12,659 nt of DNA from Acholeplasmatales bacterium DTU056 (GTDB taxonomy: Bacteria; Bacillota_I; Bacilli_A; ML615J-28; CAG-698): NCBI GenBank assembly GCA_001512985.1, contig LFRX01000034.1, forward strand, positions 28,242-40,900, written 5' to 3'. The position numbers were made by a program, and so were the translations under genes. The notes below the pieces were generated by a model. That model worked only from the letters and a program-made list of their open reading frames with translations. It was not told the DNA's origin and made no database searches. Shown piece by piece: positions 1 to 6,870 of the stretch; position 1 is the first letter of the stretch, and each line of letters opens with the position of its first letter.

Positions 1-330
1 AGGGTTGCTAAAATATACTTCATCTATTTTTTCTTTACTGCTCGAAAAGAATGTTACTTTAACAAATAAAAAATTAGCTTTATAGTAGTTATATAATGTT
101 AAATGATATAACGTATCGGGTTTTATCTTAATAAAAGTGTTAGAACTATAAATTAAACTAACTTCATCATAAGTAACCATAAAGTTATTATTGTTTAAGT
201 AGTTTATCCCTTGAGGATAAAATTCCCAATTTGGAAATTCATCATACAATGAACTGCTATCTACTGTAACAAAACTAATGCCAAATAATAAACTAATTGT
301 AAATACTAATAATAAAACTTTTTGTTTCAT
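1..330 (-). CDS. Secreted protein of unknown function, 5' part only (runs off the left edge)
   Basis: The frame is open for 110 codons from an ATG at 330 to the window edge, with no stop. A good ribosome binding site, GAGGTG, lies six bases upstream. The N-terminus has two lysines followed by about 18 hydrophobic residues (VLLLVFTISLLFGISFV) and then a polar serine-rich stretch, which reads as a Sec signal peptide; no lipobox cysteine is visible. The mature part is rich in aromatic and Asn residues. Residues about 69-100 alternate hydrophobic and polar (IKIKPDTLYHLTLYNYY, then FVKVTFFSSSKEKID), like the strands of an extracellular beta-sandwich or carbohydrate-binding-type domain; this is inference. 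I cannot name the family. An extended -10 promoter precedes it. Secretion is fairly sure; the function is unknown. Confidence 0.75.
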   Translation of the reverse strand, partial: MKQKVLLLVFTISLLFGISFVTVDSSSLYDEFPNWEFYPQGINYLNNNNFMVTYDEVSLIYSSNTFIKIKPDTLYHLTLYNYYKANFLFVKVTFFSSSKEKIDEVYFSNP

Positions 331-376
331 TATTCACCTCTTCCTAATTAGTTTATCATTTTAGCACACCGCCCTC

Positions 377-385
377 ATTATAACA
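377..385 (-). promoter_or_regulatory. Extended -10 promoter of the left-edge secreted protein
   Basis: On the minus strand the sequence is TGTTATAAT, a perfect -10 with the TGn extension, about 47 bases upstream of the ATG at 330. No convincing -35 exists, because the expected place falls inside the preceding terminator's T-rich tail; TGn promoters often tolerate this. Confidence 0.5.
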
Positions 386-396
386 AATCTAAAAAG

Positions 397-460
397 AAAA
401 TAAAAGCCAAAATAAAATCTTTCAAAACAATTAAAAAAGATTTACTTTGGCTTTTATTTT
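397..460. terminator. Long AT-rich hairpin, second terminator behind the kinase gene
   Basis: The arms at 397-420 and 438-460 pair almost throughout, with a central core AAAAGCCAAA / TTTGGCTTTT and a 17-base loop. Both sides end in T-rich runs, so it could stop transcription in either direction. No plus-strand gene ends here, so its likely role is to insulate the left-edge gene from the kinase gene upstream. Confidence 0.6.
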
Positions 461-504
461 TAAATCATTTAATAAAAATTTAATGAGACATCTTAATTAA
501 AAAA

Positions 505-554
505 AGTCCCCTTGTATGAAATTTGTTACTAATAACTCATAACAAAAGGAGACT
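505..554 (-). terminator. Terminator of the NahK-like kinase gene
   Basis: The minus-strand arms AGTCTCCTTTTGT (554-542) and ACAAGGGGACT (515-505) pair with one mismatch and a small bulge, and the second arm is followed by seven T. It starts about 20 bases after the kinase stop codon. The loop is long (about 26 bases), so efficiency is uncertain. Confidence 0.6.
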
Positions 555-572
555 AAAAAAAACTGATTAAAC

Positions 573-1652
573 TTATAATAAACTTTTAATGATTTGTTCT
601 AAAAGATCTTTGTGTTTTTCAATTTCACTAACTAATTTGAATTGAGTACGTGCACGATCTAAGTTATGATTTTCTCTATGAATACGGAAATATTTATCCC
701 CATCTAGATAATCAGTTAAAAAACGCATACCACATTCTAGAGTGATGATGATAGTAGAGTTGACAAGATTTTCAATTTCTTTTGGAACTAAAAAATCTTT
801 GGTTTCTTCTAAAAAGCCTCGACTAAATTCAGTAAATAATTCGATATCTAGTTTAACTTTAGATAAGTCTTGTTCATCTTCAGCTGCAGTGGAAGCTCCA
901 ACCCGAATCGCATCACCAAAATCAAAAAGTACCGATCCAGGCATAACTGTATCTAAGTCAATCACACAAATTGCTTCATCAGTTTCTTCATCAAGCATTA
1001 CATTATTTAGCTTCGTATCATTATGAGTTACTCGATATGGAATTTCTCCACTTTCAAGTAATTCCATAATTATTCCCATAATATGACGACGATCCCAAAT
1101 GAATTTAACTTCATTAAAGACCCCTAGACCGCGATTATAACGATCTTCACTAGCAACTTCTAAAAATTTTTGGAAACGAACTGGCGTGTTATGAAAGTCC
1201 GGAATAGTTATCGCTAGTTTTTCAATTGGGAAATCTTTTAAATGTCTCTGAAAGCGTCCGACCGCTTTGCCTACTTGATAAAACTGCCGGGGATTTTCAA
1301 TTTGTTCGTAAGTCTTCGCTCCATTTATGAATTTATAACATCGCCAATAGGAATCTTTCGTTTTAAAATAATTTGAAAAATTAATTGTTGGAACGATTTC
1401 TAAAGCCGCCCTTGAAGAATCTTGATTGGATAAAGCTACTTTAGTCCTAATATAATCAGTAACTAATTCGATGTTACGCATTACATCTTCTGGATTCTTA
1501 AAAACATTACCGTTGATTTGTTGAAGGATGTATTTAGCGTTGTTACTAGTTGTAACTAGAAAAGTTTTGTTTATATGTCCATTTCCATATTCATTAACCG
1601 AAATTGCCTCTCCATCTAGAATGTAGTTGCTTAAAATCTTATGCATTTGCAT
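573..1652 (-). CDS. NahK-like sugar 1-kinase (APH/choline kinase fold phosphotransferase)
   Basis: A cytoplasmic ATP-dependent small-molecule kinase of 359 residues, the typical length of N-acetylhexosamine 1-kinases. The N-lobe has the family's G-N-G-H-I-N-K-T-F-L-V loop (23-33) and an ILQQIN strand (42-47) with VFKNPEDVMRN following. The C-lobe has the Brenner-type catalytic loop H210-N-D212-T-K-L-N-N217 and the metal-binding motif IDLDTVMPG (231-239). These motifs match NahK, which phosphorylates GlcNAc or GalNAc at C1 in salvage, and distant aminoglycoside phosphotransferases. The substrate cannot be read from sequence; GlcNAc/GalNAc is inference. No GNB/LNB phosphorylase, epimerase or sugar transporter sits beside it, so it is an orphan. 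The ATG at 1652 is preferred over the ATG two codons later because AAGGGGG lies seven bases before it. It has its own promoter; the upstream ZIP gene has no clear terminator, so some read-through is possible. Confidence 0.85.
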   Translation of the reverse strand: MQMHKILSNYILDGEAISVNEYGNGHINKTFLVTTSNNAKYILQQINGNVFKNPEDVMRNIELVTDYIRTKVALSNQDSSRAALEIVPTINFSNYFKTKDSYWRCYKFINGAKTYEQIENPRQFYQVGKAVGRFQRHLKDFPIEKLAITIPDFHNTPVRFQKFLEVASEDRYNRGLGVFNEVKFIWDRRHIMGIIMELLESGEIPYRVTHNDTKLNNVMLDEETDEAICVIDLDTVMPGSVLFDFGDAIRVGASTAAEDEQDLSKVKLDIELFTEFSRGFLEETKDFLVPKEIENLVNSTIIITLECGMRFLTDYLDGDKYFRIHRENHNLDRARTQFKLVSEIEKHKDLLEQIIKSLL

Positions 1653-1677
1653 AAATGTGCCCCCTTATTGGAATTAT

Positions 1678-1706
1678 ATTATACCATAAAAAAATTAATT
1701 TGTTAA
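1678..1706 (-). promoter_or_regulatory. Promoter of the NahK-like kinase gene
   Basis: On the minus strand TTAACA (1706-1701) is followed after 17 bases by TATAAT (1683-1678), with TGG directly before the -10 (TGn extension). This is a near-consensus housekeeping promoter ending about 26 bases before the ATG, in the gap after the ZIP gene. Confidence 0.75.
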
Positions 1707-1720
1707 GGTTTTTATAATAA

Positions 1721-2440
1721 TTATATGCTAATTATTATTAAACTGGTTACTAGTCCAACTATTATCATCACCGTTAATTGAGTATCATTGATGTAATTTA
1801 GAGATTGGGGAATTAGATCTTGGTATATAATGTAGATTATAGCACCACTGGCTAAGGCAAGCGAAGCATAAATTAAATCGTTCATAATTTTATATGCAAA
1901 CATACCAATAAACACACCACATATCGTAAAAAGAATTGACGCAAAACTAAAACCTAGTGCTTTTAACTTTTTAGTTCCTCCAGCTGAAAGGGGAGCAGAA
2001 ATAGCCAATCCTTCCGGAATATCATGCAATGTCATAACTATTCCAACCCTAATACCCATTTTTTGATTAAAAATTAAACTACTTGATAAAGCAATCCCCT
2101 CGGGAATATTATGCAAACATAATCCAATAAACATTAATATCCCGGTTAGTTTTAATGAATTATTTAGCGAAATATCAATTTTTTCTTGAACAGTTTTATC
2201 AATAAGATAAGTTAATACTGCCCCAAGAATTAAAAAAATAATTATTTTAAACAAACTATATTCGCTTATTATTGATGGCAAAATATCAATACAAACTAGT
2301 CCAAGCATAATCCCAGCAGTATAACCTAATAAATAACCGATTTGTTTAGGGGTTTTGGTAAAGGCAAAACAACCTAAAATCCCCCCAAGGATAGTTCCAA
2401 AAGACGCAAAAAAAAGATTATAAATTATTATTTGCTTCAT
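1721..2440 (-). CDS. ZIP-family divalent metal transporter
   Basis: An integral membrane protein of 239 residues, normal for bacterial ZIPs (ZupT/GufA type), predicted to import Zn2+, Mn2+ or Fe2+. The two metal-site helices are plain: HNIPEG at 110-115 (helix 4) and HDIPEG at 139-144 (helix 5), followed by GLAISAPLSAGG. Hydrophobic segments near 5-27, 35-58, 64-81, 98-122, 130-150, 163-186 and 190-239 fit the usual eight helices. There is no His-rich loop. The start at 2440 has a GGCGGGGA ribosome binding site six bases upstream. It lies 104 bases downstream of sodA, separated by a strong terminator and with its own -10 box, so it is independently transcribed. Manganese supply to the SOD is an attractive but unproven reading; metal specificity is not visible. 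Confidence 0.9.
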   Translation of the reverse strand: MKQIIIYNLFFASFGTILGGILGCFAFTKTPKQIGYLLGYTAGIMLGLVCIDILPSIISEYSLFKIIIFLILGAVLTYLIDKTVQEKIDISLNNSLKLTGILMFIGLCLHNIPEGIALSSSLIFNQKMGIRVGIVMTLHDIPEGLAISAPLSAGGTKKLKALGFSFASILFTICGVFIGMFAYKIMNDLIYASLALASGAIIYIIYQDLIPQSLNYINDTQLTVMIIVGLVTSLIIISI

Positions 2441-2460
2441 AGTAGTCCCCGCCTTATATC

Positions 2461-2466
2461 ATTATA
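2461..2466 (-). promoter_or_regulatory. -10 box of the ZIP transporter gene
   Basis: A perfect TATAAT on the minus strand lies about 20 bases before the start codon, just after the sodA terminator. No recognisable -35 occurs at 15-19 bases, so the promoter may need an activator or be weak. Confidence 0.5.
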
Positions 2467-2489
2467 TTGGGACTAAAATGAGAATATGC

Positions 2490-2520
2490 GTAAAAAAAAG
2501 GCTAGCAATAGGCTAGCCTT
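2490..2520 (-). terminator. Terminator of sodA
   Basis: A perfect 9-bp GC-rich stem (AAGGCTAGC / GCTAGCCTT on the minus strand), a 5-base loop and a run of about nine T. It begins 25 bases after the sodA stop codon. A classic intrinsic terminator. Confidence 0.92.
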
Positions 2521-2544
2521 AGTTGGGGGTAGTTTTTTAGGGAT

Positions 2545-3171
2545 TTATTTCATAGCTTTTTGATATTGCTCTTCAGCTTTTTCCCAATTTACTACGTTAA
2601 ACCAATTTAATACGTAATCTCCGCGACGATTTTGATATCTTAGGTAATATGCATGTTCCCAAACATCAATCGCAATAATTGGTGTTACAGTTAAGTTTAA
2701 TGGTACATCTTGATTTGGTGTTGTCACAATTTGTAACTTACCATCTTTATCCGCAACTAACCAAGCCCATCCTGAACCAAATTGACTTAATGCTGCTTTA
2801 TGGAATTTTTCTTTAAATGCTTCAAAAGATCCAAATTGTTCATCAATTGCTTTTGCAAGTTTACCAACAGGTTTTCCTAACGCATTTGGTGTCATAATAC
2901 CAAAGTAAAAATCATGATTGTATACTCCACCACCATTGTTGCGAACAGCAGTACGGATTTCAGTTGGAAGTGCATCTAAGTTTTGTAATAATTCTACTAA
3001 ATCTTTTTGATGTAATTCAGGATATTTTTCAATTGCAGCGTTTAAATTGTTAACATAAGCTTGGAAATGTTTGCCGTGATGTAACATATTAGTTTCTTTA
3101 TCGACATAAGGTTCTAAAGCATCATAGGCATATGGTAATGCCGGTAATTCAAATGGATATGTTTTTTTCAT
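2545..3171 (-). CDS. sodA: Fe/Mn-family superoxide dismutase, likely Mn or cambialistic
   Basis: Converts superoxide to oxygen and peroxide in the cytoplasm. At 208 residues it has the normal length, with the N-terminal helical hairpin (about 1-95) and C-terminal alpha/beta domain. Metal ligands by alignment from memory to E. coli SodA are H31, H86, D169 and H173; second-sphere residues H35 and Y39 are present. The metal-tuning glutamine comes from the C-terminal half (Q154 in TPNQDVPL) while residue 82 is glycine, which is the Mn-SOD pattern. The stretch after it, V83-Y84-N85-H86, resembles Fe-SODs (VWNH), and the Trp that usually follows four residues after H86 is F90. I therefore call it Mn-preferring or cambialistic. 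AGGAGGG lies seven bases before the ATG at 3171. It is monocistronic, divergent from the MATE gene, with an inverted repeat at its promoter. Confidence 0.97.
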   Translation of the reverse strand: MKKTYPFELPALPYAYDALEPYVDKETNMLHHGKHFQAYVNNLNAAIEKYPELHQKDLVELLQNLDALPTEIRTAVRNNGGGVYNHDFYFGIMTPNALGKPVGKLAKAIDEQFGSFEAFKEKFHKAALSQFGSGWAWLVADKDGKLQIVTTPNQDVPLNLTVTPIIAIDVWEHAYYLRYQNRRGDYVLNWFNVVNWEKAEEQYQKAMK

Positions 3172-3225
3172 AATTTAACCCTCCTAATTTATTTTATTAA
3201 TTATTTTGTTTTAGTTTCATAGTAT

Positions 3226-3274
3226 TTTTTAGTGAAAAACATTATATCGTTTTCATCGTCAATTTCACTAAAAA
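3226..3274 (-). promoter_or_regulatory. sodA promoter region with a perfect 12-bp inverted repeat
   Basis: A perfect TATAAT -10 on the minus strand (3246-3241) has no good -35 at the right spacing. TTTTTAGTGAAA (3226-3237) and its exact complement TTTCACTAAAAA (3263-3274) flank it, 37 bases apart centre to centre. The half-sites cover the expected -35 region and the early transcribed region, a layout that would suit a regulator able to block or loop the promoter. The role is inference; the repeat itself is certain. Confidence 0.5.
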
Positions 3275-3333
3275 TATTGTATAATATATACATAAATATT
3301 TTATAAATCTATTTACACCTAAATTATACTCTA

Positions 3334-3361
3334 TTGAAATAGGTTTAGCAAATTATATGCT
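3334..3361 (+). promoter_or_regulatory. Probable promoter of the MATE exporter gene
   Basis: TTGAAA (3334-3339), a 16-base spacer, then TATGCT (3356-3361). Transcription would start near 3368, giving a very short leader containing TAAGGAG. The -10 matches consensus at four of six positions, so confidence is moderate. Confidence 0.45.
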
Positions 3362-3397
3362 TAAAAGTGCATAAATAAGGAGATGAATTTTACTAAA

Positions 3398-4789
3398 ATG
3401 ACTAACATATTACGACACAAAAAGTTGGATGAACTAGGTATAAAAAATGAAATCCCTAAAACAAGTAAATTAATCAACGATATTTTAAAAATATCCCTGC
3501 CAGCTGCCGCTGAAACTTTCTTAGTTGGACTAGTTGGGTTAATGGATACGATTATGGTCGGTTCGTTAGGGAAGGAAGCTATTTCTAGTGTTTCTATTAC
3601 CCAACAACCTGTCTATATTACCCTAACTTTTTGTTTTGGACTGACTGCGGGAATAATCGCAATTGTTTCAAGGCGTTTTGGCCAAAATGACCGCGAAGGG
3701 GCAAATAAAGCCTTACGCCAAACATTAGTTCTTGGAATAATTATATCAAGTATTATTACTATTTTAAGCTTAGTTTTTGGACGGGCATTTATAAAACTAG
3801 CGGGAGCAAAACCAGATACAATTGATAATGCAACTGCATATTTCAAAATTGTTTCATCTGTTTTAATATTGAATTATTTACGAATATTAATTCTAGCTGG
3901 ACAACGAGCGGCTGGTTATACCAAAATGACATTAATCACTAATATTATAGCTAATGCTACTAATATTTTATTTAACTATCTACTTATTAATGGTAATTTT
4001 GGTTTTCCAAGATTAGAGGTTCGTGGGGCAGCGTATGCAACAATTATCGGAAATATCGTGGCTTTCTTAGTAGCCTTCGCTTCAGTTTATCGTAGTAAAA
4101 GATTTGTTTCCATTCATTTTAAAGAAAATTGGCGTTTAGATATCGAAACAATTAAATCTCTTTACTTTGTAAGTTTAAGTGCTTTTATTGAACAAATTTT
4201 TATGCGAATCGGATTCTTTTTAATCGCTGTGATAATTAATAACCTAGGAACTGATGCTGTGGCAATTAATACGATTACCCAAAATATTGTATCATTAAGT
4301 TTTAACATTATTGACGGTTTTGCAATTGGGGCTGCAGCTTTAGTTGGCAAAAGCCTTGGTGAAGATAAAGCTGATCTAAGTTATGCTTATGGCGTCTTAT
4401 CGCAAATGATTTGTATCGGTATCGGAATTTTTATGATGGTTATAATTATGATATTCCGAAAACCATTATCCGATATATTCACAAATGATAAAATGATTGT
4501 TTCTAAAGCAGCAAAATTATTATTGTTTGCCTCAATAGTCGTCCTTCCGCAAAGCCTGCAATGGGTAACAACCGTAATGCTTAGAGCTGCGGGCGATTCA
4601 AAATATACTGCTCGCGGTTCAATGTATAGCGTAATGATTATTCGACCATTATTATCATATATTTTATGTTACCCACTAAGTCTTGGATTATATGGTGCTT
4701 GGGCAGGAATGCTTATTGACCAAACTTTCCGGCTAATTCATAACGAGAAGCGCTTTTTAAGTCTAGAATGGATTAAAATCCGCTTATAA
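3398..4789 (+). CDS. MATE-family multidrug/metabolite exporter
   Basis: A 12-helix inner-membrane antiporter that exports organic cations or other small molecules using a Na+ or H+ gradient. About 463 residues, normal for the family. After a 25-residue cytoplasmic head come two MatE halves: the first opens with ISLPAAAETFLVGLVGLMDTI and contains SSVSITQQP and ISRRFGQNDREGANKA; the second opens with SLSAFIEQIFMRIGFF and contains DGFAIGAAALVGKSLGEDK, the counterpart of the first half's G-x-x-D/E loop. The substrate is unknown. The start is awkward: an ATG at 3383 directly abuts the only ribosome binding site (TAAGGAGATGA, 3376-3386), with zero spacing, so I place the start at the next in-frame ATG (3398), 15 bases after AAGGAG. 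The longer reading would add MNFTK. It is the only plus-strand gene here, divergent from sodA. Confidence 0.9.
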   Translation: MTNILRHKKLDELGIKNEIPKTSKLINDILKISLPAAAETFLVGLVGLMDTIMVGSLGKEAISSVSITQQPVYITLTFCFGLTAGIIAIVSRRFGQNDREGANKALRQTLVLGIIISSIITILSLVFGRAFIKLAGAKPDTIDNATAYFKIVSSVLILNYLRILILAGQRAAGYTKMTLITNIIANATNILFNYLLINGNFGFPRLEVRGAAYATIIGNIVAFLVAFASVYRSKRFVSIHFKENWRLDIETIKSLYFVSLSAFIEQIFMRIGFFLIAVIINNLGTDAVAINTITQNIVSLSFNIIDGFAIGAAALVGKSLGEDKADLSYAYGVLSQMICIGIGIFMMVIIMIFRKPLSDIFTNDKMIVSKAAKLLLFASIVVLPQSLQWVTTVMLRAAGDSKYTARGSMYSVMIIRPLLSYILCYPLSLGLYGAWAGMLIDQTFRLIHNEKRFLSLEWIKIRL

Positions 4790-4819
4790 TAAAAGCCCTG
4801 ATTTTTCAGGGCTTTTATT
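4788..4819. terminator. Bidirectional terminator shared by the MATE gene and htpG
   Basis: A perfect 14-bp stem, AATAAAAGCCCTGA / TCAGGGCTTTTATT, with a 4-base loop and T-rich ends in both directions. It lies between the convergent genes and overlaps both UAA stop codons (MATE 4787-4789, htpG 4820-4818). Confidence 0.92.
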
Positions 4820-6716
4820 ATTTGGTACTTTTGATAATTAATTTACTTAATTTGTTTGCAAAGTCCATTGGATTTTCTAAAGTAAATCCTTCCATTAATA
4901 ATGCTTGTGAATACAACACATCAGCATACATCTCTAATTCATCAGGACTATTTTGATAAACTGTCTCTAATGCTTTAAATAATTCATGATTTGGGTTAAT
5001 TTCTAAGATTTTAGTTGCAGTAACTTTTTCATTATGTGGTAAGGAAGAAATAACTTTTTCCATTTCTAAAGAAACACCTTCACCACTTACCAAACAAACC
5101 GGTGAATCAACTAAACGGCGAGATAATTTTACGTCATCAATTTTTCCAGTCAAGATTTCTTTTAATTTGCTAATTAAATCTTTCTTTTCTTCTTCTAATT
5201 TAGCAATATGCTCTTTTTCTTCTTGATCTAATAAATCTAATTCCCCTTGAGTAATATTTTTAAATGGCTTATCTTGATATTTTTCTAACATATTTAAGGC
5301 AAATTCATCAACGTCATCGGTTAATACTAACACATCAAATCCTTGTTTTTTGATTAAGTCCATTTGTGGCATAGCAAGGACAGTTTGTTTATTTTTCCCT
5401 TGAGCATAGTATATGTATTGTTGATTCTCAGGCATTTTCTCAACATATTCCGCAAGTGTCACATAATGATCACAATTGGTAGTTTTAAAGATTAATAGGT
5501 CTTTTAATAAATCACGTTTAGCACCAAACTGATCATAAACTCCAAACTTAATATTTACACCATAATTTTCAAAAAATTCAATATATTTTTCTCGTTCATT
5601 TTTTAACATATTTTCAAGACGCGACAATACTTTCTTTTCTAGATTATTCGCAATCTTTTCAATATCTTTAGTATGTTGTAACATTTCACGACTAATATTT
5701 AGTGGTAAATCGCTAGAATCAACAAGTCCTCTAATAAAGCGGAGATAATCAGGCACTAATTCTTTACATTTTTCCATAATAAAGACGCCTTTAGAATATA
5801 ATTCAAGTCCTTTTTCATAACGTTCAGAATATAAATTAAATGGTGGTTTTTTTGGAATAAAAATTAGTGCCGAATATGTCAATTGTCCTTCTACATTAAG
5901 ATATATCGATACTAATGGATCTTGATAATCAAAAAATTTCTTTTTGTAAAATTCATTTAGTTCTTCATCACTAACTTCATTTTTGCTTTTTTTCCAAATT
6001 GGAATCATTGAGTTTAAAGTATGCCATACTTTATTGGTTCTAACCACATTTCCAGCATCATCATATTCATTTTCGCTAACTAACATTTTTATTGGATATC
6101 GAATATAATCAGAATATTTTTTTACTAAACGACGAATTTTATATTCTTCTAAAAACTCATCATAATCGACATCTTCAGTATTTGAGCGTAAATATAAAGT
6201 TATTTTCGTTCCTACATCATCTTTTTCAATTTCATTAATTTCATAAGTTTCCTCACCTTCAGATATAAAACTATATCCTTTATCGCTATATGGTGAGCGC
6301 GTCTCAACAATCACTTTTTTCGCAACCATAAATGCGGAATAAAAACCAACCCCAAATTGTCCAATAATATTGATATCTATTTCGTCATTATTGTTACTTA
6401 TTTTTTGAATAAACTCTTGTGAACCGCTTTTAGCAATCGTTCCTAAACTTTCATTTAGTTCATCATAAGTCATTCCAATCCCATTATCGGAAATAGTAAT
6501 GGTTCTATTATCTTTATCAGGAATAATTAGTATCTCATACTCTTTATTTTTCTCTAATTTATCATCCGTTAATGATAAATAATGATATTTATCAATGGCA
6601 TCCGATGCATTAGAAATTAACTCTCGCAAAAAGATTTCTCGGTTAGTATAGATTGAGTTTATCATTAAATCCAATAATCGTTTCGATTCAGTTTTGAACT
6701 TGCGAATTTCACTCAT
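4818..6716 (-). CDS. htpG: HtpG, bacterial Hsp90 chaperone
   Basis: An ATP-dependent cytosolic chaperone dimer that remodels client proteins during stress. Its 632 residues match the usual length of about 625. The N-terminal GHKL ATPase (1-220) shows FLRELISNASDA (29-40) with catalytic E32 and Mg-binding N36, DNGIGM (77-82) and GQFGVGF (119-125). The middle domain carries LPLNISREMLQ with the ATP-contacting R343, and the C-terminal dimerisation domain follows (about 510-632). All key residues are intact. AAGGAGG lies seven bases before the ATG. A strong promoter and a CIRCE operator upstream indicate HrcA-controlled heat-shock expression. Single-gene unit, convergent with the MATE gene. Confidence 0.98.
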   Translation of the reverse strand: MSEIRKFKTESKRLLDLMINSIYTNREIFLRELISNASDAIDKYHYLSLTDDKLEKNKEYEILIIPDKDNRTITISDNGIGMTYDELNESLGTIAKSGSQEFIQKISNNNDEIDINIIGQFGVGFYSAFMVAKKVIVETRSPYSDKGYSFISEGEETYEINEIEKDDVGTKITLYLRSNTEDVDYDEFLEEYKIRRLVKKYSDYIRYPIKMLVSENEYDDAGNVVRTNKVWHTLNSMIPIWKKSKNEVSDEELNEFYKKKFFDYQDPLVSIYLNVEGQLTYSALIFIPKKPPFNLYSERYEKGLELYSKGVFIMEKCKELVPDYLRFIRGLVDSSDLPLNISREMLQHTKDIEKIANNLEKKVLSRLENMLKNEREKYIEFFENYGVNIKFGVYDQFGAKRDLLKDLLIFKTTNCDHYVTLAEYVEKMPENQQYIYYAQGKNKQTVLAMPQMDLIKKQGFDVLVLTDDVDEFALNMLEKYQDKPFKNITQGELDLLDQEEKEHIAKLEEEKKDLISKLKEILTGKIDDVKLSRRLVDSPVCLVSGEGVSLEMEKVISSLPHNEKVTATKILEINPNHELFKALETVYQNSPDELEMYADVLYSQALLMEGFTLENPMDFANKLSKLIIKSTK

Positions 6717-6740
6717 TTTGATACCTCCTTGTTATTTATT

Positions 6741-6770
6741 ATTATAGCACTTTTTGTTTAGCACAGTCAA
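6741..6770 (-). promoter_or_regulatory. htpG promoter
   Basis: On the minus strand TTGACT (6770-6765), an 18-base spacer and TATAAT (6746-6741). The start point would fall near 6734, about 18 bases before the ATG. The -35 lies inside the CIRCE element, so bound HrcA would block polymerase. Confidence 0.85.
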
Positions 6771-6784
6771 GTGTAGAGTGCTAA
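6758..6784. promoter_or_regulatory. CIRCE operator (HrcA binding site)
   Basis: TTAGCACAG, a 9-base spacer, then GAGTGCTAA. The consensus is TTAGCACTC-N9-GAGTGCTAA, so the right half is perfect and the left half matches seven of nine. HrcA represses class I heat-shock genes through this element. It overlaps the htpG -35 box. Confidence 0.92.
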
Positions 6785-6793
6785 TAATAAATA

Positions 6794-6829
6794 ATAAAGG
6801 AAGCTCAACATTAGTTGAGTTTCCTTTAT
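6794..6829 (-). terminator. Terminator of the thioredoxin gene
   Basis: Sixteen-base arms (6794-6809 and 6814-6829) pair with one G-T wobble around a 4-base loop; the core is GGAAACTCAAC / GTTGAGCTTCC. The tail is T-rich but interrupted by A. It sits 42 bases after the thioredoxin stop and directly before the CIRCE element. Confidence 0.85.
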
Positions 6830-6870
6830 GTCTTAAAAACTATTATAAAGAGAAAGAGTGTGTGTGAAAT

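Noticed and set aside
397..460. MITE or transposon remnant suggested by the long inverted repeat
   Set aside because: No target-site duplication or second copy in the window; position after a gene and T-rich tails fit a terminator better.
3241..3262. TTGACG (3262-3257) as the sodA -35
   Set aside because: The spacer to TATAAT is only 10 bases and no alternative -10 occurs at 16-18 bases.
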